Source: Rhizobium sp. RM
GTDB lineage: Bacteria; Pseudomonadota; Alphaproteobacteria; Rhizobiales; Rhizobiaceae
NCBI RefSeq assembly: GCF_013390595.1
Contig: NZ_JACAWV010000008.1
Location: 806,001-870,000, forward strand
Reading direction: 5' to 3'
DNA length: 64,000 nucleotides
A program made the position numbers and the translations under genes. Positions 34,957 to 43,621 of this stretch are shown in pieces. Each line of letters begins with the position of its first letter. Position 1 is the stretch's first letter. The notes below the pieces were generated by a model that saw only the letters and a program-made list of their open reading frames with translations, searched no databases and was not told where the DNA came from.

Positions 34957-35154
34957 ATGACCACCACGTTCCTCGTGCCTGATATGACCTGCGACCATTG
35001 CGAAAAGACCGTACGTGGTGCCCTCGCCGAAGCACTGCCTGGCAGCTCGGTCAACATCGACCTCGCTGCCCACACAGTCACCGTCGCCGGTGATGCGGCA
35101 AAAGCGGAAGATGCAATTCGCGACGTGGGTTACTCGCCGGAACGAGCTGCTTGA
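34957..35154 (+). CDS. copZ: CopZ-like copper chaperone
   Basis: A 65-residue free heavy-metal-associated domain. The metal site is 'PDMTCDHCEKTVRGAL' (CxxC) and the fold is the standard beta-alpha-beta-beta-alpha-beta. It hands Cu+ to CopA or CueR in the cytoplasm. ATG 34957 follows CTGGAGAAGACC; an upstream GTG in frame begins inside the -10 region and is rejected. It has its own CueR promoter as well as possible read-through from copA-cueR. Confidence 0.92.
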   Translation: MTTTFLVPDMTCDHCEKTVRGALAEALPGSSVNIDLAAHTVTVAGDAAKAEDAIRDVGYSPERAA

Positions 35155-35197
35155 AACTGGCAGGCAGCATGCCTGCTTCATTGATCAGAAATGTCGC

Positions 35198-35228
35198 TTG
35201 ACCTCAACTGCGCTTGAGGTTCTAGTTT
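35198..35228 (+). promoter_or_regulatory. MerR/SoxR-type promoter of the MFS exporter gene
   Basis: TTGACC (35198-35203), a 19-base spacer and TAGTTT (35223-35228). The palindrome ACCTCAACTGCGCTTGAGGT (35201-35220) is the same as that before the VOC gene at 27.2 kb and has SoxR-like CCTCAA/TTGAGG arms. It differs from the CueR palindromes next door, so a different regulator is expected. Confidence 0.75.
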
Positions 35229-35262
35229 GCCCGCCGTATCGAAAAACAGAAAGGATACGGCA

Positions 35263-36660
35263 GTGGTGAATTCGGAAATGGTCGAGCGCAACGGGTGGCT
35301 GGAATTGTTGAGCGGCGCGAACCTCGCGCTTCTGACGGTTATTTCCTCCGGTATCGGCCTGCACGCCTTCAATCAGTTCGCGGTGGTAACGGCGCTGCCC
35401 GTTGCTGTCAGTGAGATTGGCGGGGCGGCCTTCTATAGCTGGGCTTACAGTGTTTATTTTGTCGGCTCTGTTGCAGGTGGCGTTACCGCTGTTCTGTTCC
35501 GCCAGCGCTTTGGCGCACGCTTCGTTCTTCTGCTTTGCTGCCTGATCTTTTCACTCGGATCGATCCTGTCCGCCATCGCTGGCGACTTTCTCTGGGTGGT
35601 GATGGGAAGAGCTCTGCAAGGTGTTGCGGATGGTTTGATCGTTGCCGTCTGCTACAGCCTCATTCCCGCTGGCTTCAGATCAGATCTTCTGCCGAAAGTC
35701 TTCGCCATCGAAGCAGCGATCTGGGCGATTGCCTCCTTCGTTGGACCGCTGACCGGCGGTTTTGCCACCGAACACTTGTCCTGGCGGGCAACATTCCTGC
35801 TGTCCGCGCCGCTGATCCTATTACTCGTCGTTTATACTGTTATGGCCGTTGCAACTGAAAAGCCGGTTGTGTCATCGCGCAGGCCCTTCGTGCCGCTTTT
35901 TCTGTGCCTTGCGGGCGCACTTGCCTTTTCAGCGCCGTCGGCCTTTGACGGCACGCTGTTGCGTGTCCTTGCACTTGTTGGCGGTGCAATGCTGTTGTGG
36001 GCATCGCTCAAATCAGGCACGCGTCCTTCTATCGGGTTGTTTCCGAGAAATGCGTTTCGCCTGAACAGCGTACTCGGCAGTTGTTTCTGGGTGCTGTTCT
36101 TGATGTCTTATGCGCACGCGCTGGGCAATGTTTACCTCGCTTATGTCGCGATCAATCTCTGGGGCTATGAGCCGACATTCGCCGGGTTCATCGTGGTCAC
36201 GATGCCACTGTCCTGGAGCTTCATTGCTATGGTCATTGGCAGTCTCAGATCAGCGAGATTGCGGGCAATTTGCCTGCATTATGGCCCATGGCAAATGGTG
36301 CCGGGATGCGCGCTCCTCGGGCTTGGCCTCGTTAATGGCAACTGGTTGGAGATGCTCGCTGGCCAGATATTGATCGGTTCCGCCTTCGGCATGTCCTGGG
36401 CAGGCATCAGTCAGGCGGCGATGGAAGCCGCACCCGATACCGAACGGGAAATGACCGGCGCACTTTTGCCCACGGTCTCAACGCTTGGCGCTGCCGCCGG
36501 AGCAGGGGCGAGTGGAACCGTCGCCGCCGCCAGCAATCTTGTTGCGGAAATGGAACGCGGCGACATCCTGATGCCGATGGTCTATCTCTACGGCCTTGGA
36601 GTGCTGGTCTCGATCCTGGCGCTCGTGACCGCCCGCGGCTTGCGTGGCAGGCGGACTTGA
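35263..36660 (+). CDS. MFS transporter, probable drug exporter
   Basis: A 465-residue major facilitator superfamily protein with about fourteen hydrophobic helices, resembling DHA2-type drug exporters. 'FRQRFGARFVLLLCCLIFSL' matches the loop 2-3 motif A region and 'GRALQGVADGLIVAVCYSLI' motif C-like helix 5. GTG 35263 follows AAGGATACGGCA at good spacing and lies about 28 bases after the expected start of transcription. The SoxR-like promoter suggests induction by redox-cycling drugs or self-made toxins. Substrate unknown. It directly follows the copper module but is not part of it. Confidence 0.88.
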   Translation: MVNSEMVERNGWLELLSGANLALLTVISSGIGLHAFNQFAVVTALPVAVSEIGGAAFYSWAYSVYFVGSVAGGVTAVLFRQRFGARFVLLLCCLIFSLGSILSAIAGDFLWVVMGRALQGVADGLIVAVCYSLIPAGFRSDLLPKVFAIEAAIWAIASFVGPLTGGFATEHLSWRATFLLSAPLILLLVVYTVMAVATEKPVVSSRRPFVPLFLCLAGALAFSAPSAFDGTLLRVLALVGGAMLLWASLKSGTRPSIGLFPRNAFRLNSVLGSCFWVLFLMSYAHALGNVYLAYVAINLWGYEPTFAGFIVVTMPLSWSFIAMVIGSLRSARLRAICLHYGPWQMVPGCALLGLGLVNGNWLEMLAGQILIGSAFGMSWAGISQAAMEAAPDTEREMTGALLPTVSTLGAAAGAGASGTVAAASNLVAEMERGDILMPMVYLYGLGVLVSILALVTARGLRGRRT

Positions 36661-36673
36661 GGCGCGACGAAGA

Positions 36674-38392
36674 CTAGAGTTTCAGCGCCCAGCACGTCGC
36701 ATGATCGATCGTGCCGGGCTCGGCCTTCAGGATAGCCGAGCGGACGGGCTCGAAACCCTCGATCCGCTTCGTGCCGACATAACGCCCACGGTTCACGAAA
36801 ACCTCCAGCGAACCGTAGTCGAGGAAGATGCGCACGCGTGACGCCCGCGCCCCTTTGGCGATATAGAGCGGCGAGGGGCCGTCACGCCCATCTTCATGTC
36901 GTATCCACAGGCCGCTTTCATCCGAGACGACGCCAAGGCGCACTGTTGGATGATCGAATTGCAGTTCGAAAGGTTGGCCGGGTGAAGTCAGCTCGAACAG
37001 GATTTCGACGGCGCCATTGAGGAAGGTGACGCGTTCGCCGGACGCCAGCCGGGTACGGTCGAGAATATGGCTGCGCAGGCTCTCGGCCGCGCCGATCGGG
37101 GGCGTTAGAAGTTCGCCATGGGCATAATGCAATCGGCGAGGCAAGGTCATCGAGGTCGGAAAATCGATTTCCGGATTGGCATCGGCCCAATTGGCAAGCC
37201 AGCCGATCCCCACGATGTCGTCACCATCCAGAAACGCCTGGAACGCGTAATTGTCGGTGCCAAAATCCAGTTCCTGTCCTGTTTCCTTCGTAAAGGTCTT
37301 GCCGTCGAACCAGCCGACATCTGCCATGGTCAGGTTCTTGCGGCCGGTCTGCGGATCTTCGGAATGCATCAGCCCATAGATCAGCACCCATCGCGTTGTA
37401 CGCGCGTTCGCCGGTCCATCGAGCGGCAGCAGACAGGGGCATTCGATGGCGGTCGTCTTGTAGCGTGTTTCGACCCAAAGCTTGCCCACGTAGGTCCAGC
37501 CGGATGATGCCGTCGGGTCCTGGGTCTCGTAAAGTAGAATGACGCCACCGCTGTCGCTCTGGCTTCCCAGCAGCATCTTCCACAAGCCATCCGGTCCCCG
37601 GACGACGTAAGGATCGCGAAAGTCCGGTGTCAGTCCCTGTCCATCCGGGCGCAGTCCAAGAACGACGTCGGCCTGTCCAGCCATGATGAGATCGGAAGAG
37701 GTTGCTGTGAGCTGGATCTGTTGTTCCGGAACGCGGTCCTGCACCTGCTCGGTAAAGAATACCCTGATGCCCGGTCCTTCGACCAGAGGAATGGTCGAGC
37801 CGGAATAGGCGCCGCCACGTTTGTCCGGACGCGTTGTCAGATCTTCGGACGGAAAGAGGAAAATCGGCAGATGCCGCCAGCGCAGATAATCGGACGAGAC
37901 CGCATGCCCCCAGTGCATGGTGTTCCAGCGCAACCCGTGGGAATAATGCTGATAGAACAGATGCGGGCGTCCCTCAAACCGCCCGAAACCATTCGGATCA
38001 TTCATCCAGCCGAATGGCGGACGGAAGTGATAACTTTGCGGTAGTTCGGGCGGGGCGTTGTCCGGTTTGGTGTGGACAACGGTGATGCCGGTTTCCAGAA
38101 CGTCCGAGGCTGTGAACCAGTAGATGACAGAAACGGCTGTTGTCACGGTGTCGTAACTCAGCTCCACATGCCCGCCGCCAAAGATCTGGTAGATTCGAAA
38201 ACTGAATTCTTCAGTATTGATACTTGAAACTTCGGCGAATTTTCCGTTGGCATTGGAAAACGAAACAGAGCCTGGCTCCGCTGTTTTTTTCGCCTTCAGC
38301 CAGATATGAAAGGTCGTGTTGACGGGAAGATCGGTGTGGATGGTGCGGATGGCGCTTTCCGGTTCTGCCAGCACGGCTTCAACGACGGTCAT
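36674..38392 (-). CDS. Glycoside hydrolase family 32 protein (beta-fructosidase type)
   Basis: A 572-residue GH32 enzyme. The nucleophile Asp is in 'GWMNDPNGFGRFEGRPHLF', the transition-state Asp in 'DFRDPYVVRGPDG', and the acid/base Glu in 'TAIECPCLLPLDG'; together they form the five-bladed propeller, with a beta-sandwich C-terminus and an additional N-terminal beta domain of about 120 residues. It should split sucrose, sucrose-6-phosphate or short fructans. No signal peptide, so it acts in the cytoplasm. ATG 38392 follows GAAAGGAAGAGGA. No sugar transporter or regulator is adjacent, which is unusual for a sucrose gene. Confidence 0.9.
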   Translation of the reverse strand: MTVVEAVLAEPESAIRTIHTDLPVNTTFHIWLKAKKTAEPGSVSFSNANGKFAEVSSINTEEFSFRIYQIFGGGHVELSYDTVTTAVSVIYWFTASDVLETGITVVHTKPDNAPPELPQSYHFRPPFGWMNDPNGFGRFEGRPHLFYQHYSHGLRWNTMHWGHAVSSDYLRWRHLPIFLFPSEDLTTRPDKRGGAYSGSTIPLVEGPGIRVFFTEQVQDRVPEQQIQLTATSSDLIMAGQADVVLGLRPDGQGLTPDFRDPYVVRGPDGLWKMLLGSQSDSGGVILLYETQDPTASSGWTYVGKLWVETRYKTTAIECPCLLPLDGPANARTTRWVLIYGLMHSEDPQTGRKNLTMADVGWFDGKTFTKETGQELDFGTDNYAFQAFLDGDDIVGIGWLANWADANPEIDFPTSMTLPRRLHYAHGELLTPPIGAAESLRSHILDRTRLASGERVTFLNGAVEILFELTSPGQPFELQFDHPTVRLGVVSDESGLWIRHEDGRDGPSPLYIAKGARASRVRIFLDYGSLEVFVNRGRYVGTKRIEGFEPVRSAILKAEPGTIDHATCWALKL

Positions 38393-38634
38393 TCCTCTTC
38401 CTTTCCTTCTCATGGTCCCGCCCAATGTATCATCCCGTCTGTCAGGAATGAGGCACAACGCGTGGTAGCGGACGTCAATTGCTGACTTGGACTGGCAGCA
38501 CAGTCAAAACGAAGGTTCGCGGTAAAAGTTCACTGAGTTGTGCAACCTGGTTTTGTGTTTGTTAGGAGTTTCCCTCTATTCAGAAGACGGCTGGAATAGT
38601 CATTCTGCATAACTTTTTTGACGGATAAGCGTGG

Positions 38635-41600
38635 ATGTCCTCAACCTACCCTGAAACTCATGGTTCTGCCGTTTCGGCGGAGCTGAGGGCATTCAATCAG
38701 CTTTTCGCAACGCTTCGCTTCGACGGACAAGGGCGCATCGTTGGCGCCAACCACCAATTCTTGCGACTACTTGGCTATGATCTTCAAGAACTTCTTGGTC
38801 AGGAAGATACGTTTTTTGTCTCCAAGAGCTATGAAAGAAGCCAGCAGCTCGCGCTCTGGCGAAATGTGCGCAAGGGCAAACCACAACAGCAGACGGCCTT
38901 GTGGGTCAGCAAATCCGGCAAGGAACTATGGTTGAATTGCCGTTACATGCCGCTGGCGGATGAAGAAGGAACGATCACCGAGGTCGTACAGGTCATCGAG
39001 GACATCACCGAGCGCGAAGCGCGCGAAGCGGACGCACGCGGTCAGCTCATGGCCATCAACCGCACACAGGCGGTCGTGCATTTCTCGCTGGACGGTCATG
39101 TGCTTGAAGCAAACGAGCTTTTCCTGAATGCCGTCGGCTACGACCATGATACGCTTGTCGGTAAACATCATTCCGTGCTGGTGGATAACGATGAACGCGC
39201 AAGCGAGGCCTATCGCGCCTTCTGGGCTGGGCTGGGGCAGGGCGAACATCGCTCAGGCGAATATCGCCGTATCCGCCAGGATGGTCGGGAGGTATGGCTC
39301 CAAGCCGTTTATAGCCCCATTCTCGATGCTGCCGGGCGTCCGTTGAAGGTGGTGAAATACGCCACCGACATTACCGAAGCGAAGATGCGGCAGGCAGACT
39401 ATCAGTGGCAGATCACTGCTATTCACAAATCCAACCTCGTCATTACCTTCGATATGTTCGGTGCAATTCTCGACGCCAATGATCTCTTCCTAGAAGCGAC
39501 CGGCTACGATCTTGCCGAGATCGAGGGCCGCCATCACCGCATGTTTGTCGATCCGGCTTACGCTCACGGCAGCGAATACCAGACTTTCTGGCGTGAGCTA
39601 CGGCAGGGCAAGCATCGCATGGGGCATTACAAGCGGTTCGGAAAGAATGGCCGCGAAGTGTGGCTGCATGCGACCTACAATCCGATCTTCGATGCCGACG
39701 GCAAGCCGGTGAAGGTGGTGAAATACGCCTCCGTCGTCACCGACGAGAAGTTGATCGAGGCGGAGTGCCAGGGCCAGATCGCTGCCATTCACAAGGCGCA
39801 ATGCGTCATCTCCTTCGCGCTGGACGGGACGATCCTCGACGTCAACGAAAACTTCCTCGATGCGACCGGCTACCGTTACGCCGACGTCATGGGGCGCCAT
39901 CACCGCATGTTCGTTTCGGAAACCGATGCCGTTTCGGAAGAATACCAGGCCTTCTGGCGCGATCTGGCCGCAGGGTGCCACCAGGCCGGCGAATACCGAC
40001 GCGTCTGCAAGGACGGCAGCGAAATCTGGCTGCAGGCGACATACAGCCCGATCTTCGACATGAACGGCAGGCCCTTCAAGGTTGTGAAATACGCAATCGA
40101 CGTCACCGCCGACAAACTCATGCAGGCCGGATATCGCGGCCAGATCGAAGCCATCAACAAGTCGCAGGCCGTTGCCGTCTTCGGACTTGATGGCGTTCTG
40201 TCTGACGCCAACGAGAATTTTCTCGACCTCTTCGGATACGGTATCGATGAATTGAAGGGGGCCCATCACTCGATGTTTGTCGAGCGGGATTTCTACGTCA
40301 GCGATGAATATGTGACGTTCTGGGAGATGCTCAGAAGCGGCAAATATCATAGCGGATTGTACAAGCGTCTCGCCAAGAACGGCCGCGAGGTCTGGATACA
40401 AGCCTCCTACAATCCGGTCCTCGACCTGAATGGCAAGCCGGTCAGCGTCATCAAATATGCGACCGACGTCAGCTCGAATGTGGCACTGGCCGAAGCCTTC
40501 GAGGATGCACGTCGTCAGGCACACCACGATGCCGCGACGTCGCTTCCCAACCGCGTCAAGCTGGCCTCCTTCATGGATGCCTCGCTTGCCGGACCGGGAG
40601 CGGCTTTGACTGTCTTCTACATCGATCTCGATCGCTTCAAGCCGGTCAACGACACCTATGGCCACCATGTTGGCGACCGCGTTCTCGGCGAAGTGGCGGA
40701 CCGCATGCGGCGCATGATCGATGAAGATCAAATGGTGGCACGCGTCGGTGGCGATGAGTTTGTCATCGTTGCGCCGGGTATGGCGGTCGAAAACATAGAG
40801 GCATTCTGCCGCCGACTGATCGAGACGGTGACAAAACCCATTCCTTATGAGAGCGGTGAAATCAGCATTGGCATGTCAATCGGTATTGCCGTTGCCCCGA
40901 CAGATGGGGAGACACCGGACGATCTTCTACGCGCCGCCGATGCCGCGCTCTATCGCTCCAAGCAGAATGGCCGCGGCGTCTACAGCTTCTTCTCGATGGA
41001 GATGAACGACAGGATCGTCAGCCAGAGACGGCTTGCCGAAGATATGCGTCACAGCCTCGCTGCCGGCGATTTTTATCTCGAGTTCCAGCCGCGTTTCGAT
41101 ACGCGCGAGCGTTGCGTGCGCAGTGCCGAGGCATTGGTGCGCTGGGCACATCCTGAACGTGGACGCATTCCTCCGGCCGATTTTATTCCGCTTGCGGAGC
41201 GCAACGGCATGATCGTGCCGCTGGGAGACTGGATCTTGCGCGCTGCCTGCACCACGGCGATGAGTTGGGACGGTATTGGCGTCTCGGTCAATGTCTCCCC
41301 GGCACAGTTCCGCGATCCGCAATTCGTGCAGAAGGTGAGGGATTGCCTCGCCGAAACCGCCTTGCCTGCGGATCTCCTCGAACTGGAAATTACCGAGGGC
41401 GTGTTGCTTGAAGATGCAGATCGTGCGGTAGCCGTCTTGAAGAGCCTCAAGGCTCTGGGCGTCAAACTCGCCATGGACGATTTTGGCACGGGGTATTCGT
41501 CGCTCTCCTATCTGCGCAACTTCCCGTTTGACGTCATCAAGATCGACCGCAGTTTCATCACCGATCTTGAAGCCGATGGTAGTGCTCGCTCCATTGTCCA

Positions 41601-41817
41601 GGCGATCCTCGGGCTCGGGCAGGCGCTTGGTCTGTCGGTCACGGCAGAGGGCGTTGAAACCAATGAACAGCTTGCGGTGCTGACGGCAGACCATTGCAGT
41701 GAGGTTCAGGGCTTCCTGATGGCAAAGCCGCTGCGCGCTGAAAAACTGCAGGCGCTGTTTTCGGAGATGCCCGAACTGAACAAGACGATCGGCGAAGGCA
41801 TTCTGAAATCGGCCTGA
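38635..41817 (+). CDS. Multi-PAS diguanylate cyclase/phosphodiesterase
   Basis: A 1060-residue cytoplasmic signalling protein with no membrane helix. Five consecutive PAS-PAC units occupy residues about 15-620; units 2-5 are clearly related repeats, each with 'AIxKxQxVxxF', 'LDATGY'-like, 'HHxMFV' and 'KVVKYAxxVT' landmarks. The GGDEF domain (residues about 640-790) is intact ('RVGGDEFVIVAP'), with an RxxD-like inhibitory site not obvious. The EAL domain (about 805-1045) has 'AEALVRWAHPERG', 'LELEITEGVLLED' and 'MDDFGTGYSSLSYL', all catalytic motifs present. It can therefore both make and break cyclic di-GMP in principle, with PAS units sensing a ligand, oxygen or redox. The start follows GGATAAGCGTGG. 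Confidence 0.93.
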   Translation: MSSTYPETHGSAVSAELRAFNQLFATLRFDGQGRIVGANHQFLRLLGYDLQELLGQEDTFFVSKSYERSQQLALWRNVRKGKPQQQTALWVSKSGKELWLNCRYMPLADEEGTITEVVQVIEDITEREAREADARGQLMAINRTQAVVHFSLDGHVLEANELFLNAVGYDHDTLVGKHHSVLVDNDERASEAYRAFWAGLGQGEHRSGEYRRIRQDGREVWLQAVYSPILDAAGRPLKVVKYATDITEAKMRQADYQWQITAIHKSNLVITFDMFGAILDANDLFLEATGYDLAEIEGRHHRMFVDPAYAHGSEYQTFWRELRQGKHRMGHYKRFGKNGREVWLHATYNPIFDADGKPVKVVKYASVVTDEKLIEAECQGQIAAIHKAQCVISFALDGTILDVNENFLDATGYRYADVMGRHHRMFVSETDAVSEEYQAFWRDLAAGCHQAGEYRRVCKDGSEIWLQATYSPIFDMNGRPFKVVKYAIDVTADKLMQAGYRGQIEAINKSQAVAVFGLDGVLSDANENFLDLFGYGIDELKGAHHSMFVERDFYVSDEYVTFWEMLRSGKYHSGLYKRLAKNGREVWIQASYNPVLDLNGKPVSVIKYATDVSSNVALAEAFEDARRQAHHDAATSLPNRVKLASFMDASLAGPGAALTVFYIDLDRFKPVNDTYGHHVGDRVLGEVADRMRRMIDEDQMVARVGGDEFVIVAPGMAVENIEAFCRRLIETVTKPIPYESGEISIGMSIGIAVAPTDGETPDDLLRAADAALYRSKQNGRGVYSFFSMEMNDRIVSQRRLAEDMRHSLAAGDFYLEFQPRFDTRERCVRSAEALVRWAHPERGRIPPADFIPLAERNGMIVPLGDWILRAACTTAMSWDGIGVSVNVSPAQFRDPQFVQKVRDCLAETALPADLLELEITEGVLLEDADRAVAVLKSLKALGVKLAMDDFGTGYSSLSYLRNFPFDVIKIDRSFITDLEADGSARSIVQAILGLGQALGLSVTAEGVETNEQLAVLTADHCSEVQGFLMAKPLRAEKLQALFSEMPELNKTIGEGILKSA
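39043..40480 (+). repeat. Four tandem PAS-encoding units inside the GGDEF/EAL gene
   Basis: Four units of about 366 bases encode PAS domains 2-5 and share long near-identical words at protein level: each starts near AIN/AIH-K/R-x-Q/N and ends with KVVKYA or VIKYA and a following VT or VS. Spacing is regular. They look like products of internal duplication followed by divergence of the putative ligand pocket. Confidence 0.7.
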
Positions 41818-41859
41818 AACAAACCGGGTGCGATTTTGATCTCGCAACCAAGAGTGCGA

Positions 41860-41993
41860 CACGCCATATAAGGCATATCGCGCAAAAGTGTTTTGCGGTT
41901 TTGTGGTACGGACATGCGAAGGAGAAAAGCATGTCGCGCAAAATCGTCTCATGGTTTTGCAGTGATAATATGCCGGAAAAGCTGTCGCGCTAA
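41860..41993 (+). repeat. Possible rhizobial short dispersed repeat with a 20-codon frame
   Basis: The stretch CGCGCAAAAGTG...GCGGTTTTG resembles a short intergenic element I recall as common in Rhizobiaceae. The word TCGCGCAAAA occurs twice (near 41879 and 41934). Inside it, ATG 41931 follows AAGGAGAAAAGC and opens a 20-codon frame (MSRKIVSWFCSDNMPEKLSR) ending at TAA 41991. Whether this is a real small gene or part of a repeat is open. Confidence 0.35.
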
Positions 41994-42043
41994 CGCGTTG
42001 AACGGTTTGGCGGTTTGAGCCGCAAAGCAGGAGCGCATCCGTG

Positions 42044-43504
42044 ATGAAATTCGACAATTCCTACGCCCGTCTTCCAAAGCGTTTTAGCGCTGCCGTGCTG
42101 CCGACCCCGGTCAAGGCGCCGCAACTTATCGCCTTCAATCATCCCCTTGCCGATGAATTGGGGTTGGATATTTCCGGCCTTGCTGATGACAGACTCGCTG
42201 CAATCTTTTCCGGCAATACGGTACCGCAAGGCGCTGAGCCTCTGGCTATGGCCTATGCGGGGCATCAGTTTGGCGGGTTTGTTCCGCAGCTTGGCGACGG
42301 ACGGGCGATCCTGCTCGGCGAGGTCATCGACAGGAACGGCAAACGGCGCGACATCCAGCTGAAAGGGTCTGGCCCCACGCCCTTCTCGCGACGCGGAGAT
42401 GGGCGTGCAGCACTTGGTCCGGTCCTGCGTGAATATATCGTCTCTGAGGCCATGTATGCGCTTGGCATTCCTGCCACGCGGGCACTCGCTGCCGTGTTGA
42501 GCGGAGAGCGCGTGCAGCGTGAGATCGGGCTGCCGGGTGGCGTTTTCACTCGTGTTGCGGCCAGCCACATCCGTGTCGGTACGTTCCAGTTCTTTGCGGC
42601 GCGTGAAGACGATGATGGCATCAAGGCGCTGGCCGATTACGTCATCGATCGCCATTATCCAGACGCGACGCAGGCTGATAATCCCTATCTCGCGCTTCTG
42701 CAGGCGATCGCGGCACGACAACTCGATCTTGTGGCACGTTGGTTGATGGTGGGCTTCATCCATGGCGTGATGAATACAGACAACATGGCCGTTTCGGGCG
42801 AAACCATCGATTTCGGCCCCTGCGCCTTCCTTGATGAATACCATCCCAACAAGGTGTTTTCCTCAATCGATGCCCAAGGCCGCTATGCCTATAACAACCA
42901 GCCGGGCATCGCCCAGTGGAACATCGCCCGCTTGGCAGAATGCCTGTTGCCGCTGCTTGATCCCGAGGCGGAAAAGGCAGCGGAACTGGCCAACGCCGTT
43001 CTTGCGAAATTTGCCGGGAATTTTCCAGGACGCTGGCTTTCCGGCATGCGTCAGAAACTTGGACTGGTGACGGAAGAGGACGACGACACGTCGCTCGTTC
43101 AGGCTCTTCTGGCGATGATGCAAGCTTCGGAGGCTGACTTCACATTGACGTTCCGGCGACTGTCTCATGCAGCAGATGGCGATGCGGAAGCATTTCGCGG
43201 CATGTTCATCGATCTTGCTGCGGCGGACGCATGGTTGGCGCGTTGGCGTACCAGAGCCGAACGGGACGGCGTGTCTGCAGCCCAACGAAAGACAGCGATG
43301 CTGTCGGTCAATCCGGCAATCATTCCCCGCAACCACCGCATCGAGGAACTGATCGCAGCAGCAGTCGAAGACGGCGACTTTGAACCATTCCACGACATGC
43401 TGGCTGCAATCGCCAGACCGTTCGAGGAACGCGATGAGTTCGCAGTCTACATGCAGGCGCCGATGAACCACGAGCGTGTGTCCCGGACGTTCTGCGGGAC
43501 GTGA
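42044..43504 (+). CDS. selO: SelO family protein AMPylase (YdiU/UPF0061)
   Basis: A 486-residue SelO pseudokinase. Family landmarks are 'MAYAGHQFGGFVPQLGDGRA', 'LKGSGPTPFSRRGDGRAALG' and the nucleotide-binding 'GVMNTDNMAVSGETIDFGPC', whose Asn and Asp bind metal. SelO transfers AMP to Ser, Thr or Tyr of target proteins and takes part in redox homeostasis in E. coli and mitochondria. The C-terminus (SRTFCGT) has one cysteine, not selenocysteine, close to the end as in bacterial members. ATG 42044 follows AGGAGCGCATCC; the GTG one codon before is less likely. Confidence 0.92.
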   Translation: MKFDNSYARLPKRFSAAVLPTPVKAPQLIAFNHPLADELGLDISGLADDRLAAIFSGNTVPQGAEPLAMAYAGHQFGGFVPQLGDGRAILLGEVIDRNGKRRDIQLKGSGPTPFSRRGDGRAALGPVLREYIVSEAMYALGIPATRALAAVLSGERVQREIGLPGGVFTRVAASHIRVGTFQFFAAREDDDGIKALADYVIDRHYPDATQADNPYLALLQAIAARQLDLVARWLMVGFIHGVMNTDNMAVSGETIDFGPCAFLDEYHPNKVFSSIDAQGRYAYNNQPGIAQWNIARLAECLLPLLDPEAEKAAELANAVLAKFAGNFPGRWLSGMRQKLGLVTEEDDDTSLVQALLAMMQASEADFTLTFRRLSHAADGDAEAFRGMFIDLAAADAWLARWRTRAERDGVSAAQRKTAMLSVNPAIIPRNHRIEELIAAAVEDGDFEPFHDMLAAIARPFEERDEFAVYMQAPMNHERVSRTFCGT

Positions 43505-43518
43505 AGCGAAACCTCCAG

Positions 43519-43550
43519 TCGCCGCGCGTCTGCGCGGCGAAGAGAGTTTT
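43519..43550 (+). terminator. Probable terminator after selO
   Basis: TCGCCGCGC and GCGCGGCGA form a perfect nine-base stem over a four-base loop, 15 bases after the selO stop, followed by AGAGAGTTTT. The T run is delayed, so efficiency is uncertain. Confidence 0.55.
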
Positions 43551-43621
43551 CGGGCTTATCGACCTAACCGTATCGCGTTCAGTGCGACGCTGAAATTGGG
43601 TCGACGACGCTGAGTATTCCC

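Noticed and set aside
39598-42057. Minus-strand frames of about 377 codons antisense to the PAS/GGDEF/EAL gene
   Set aside because: Shadow frames; repeated words mirror the PAS repeats of the plus strand.
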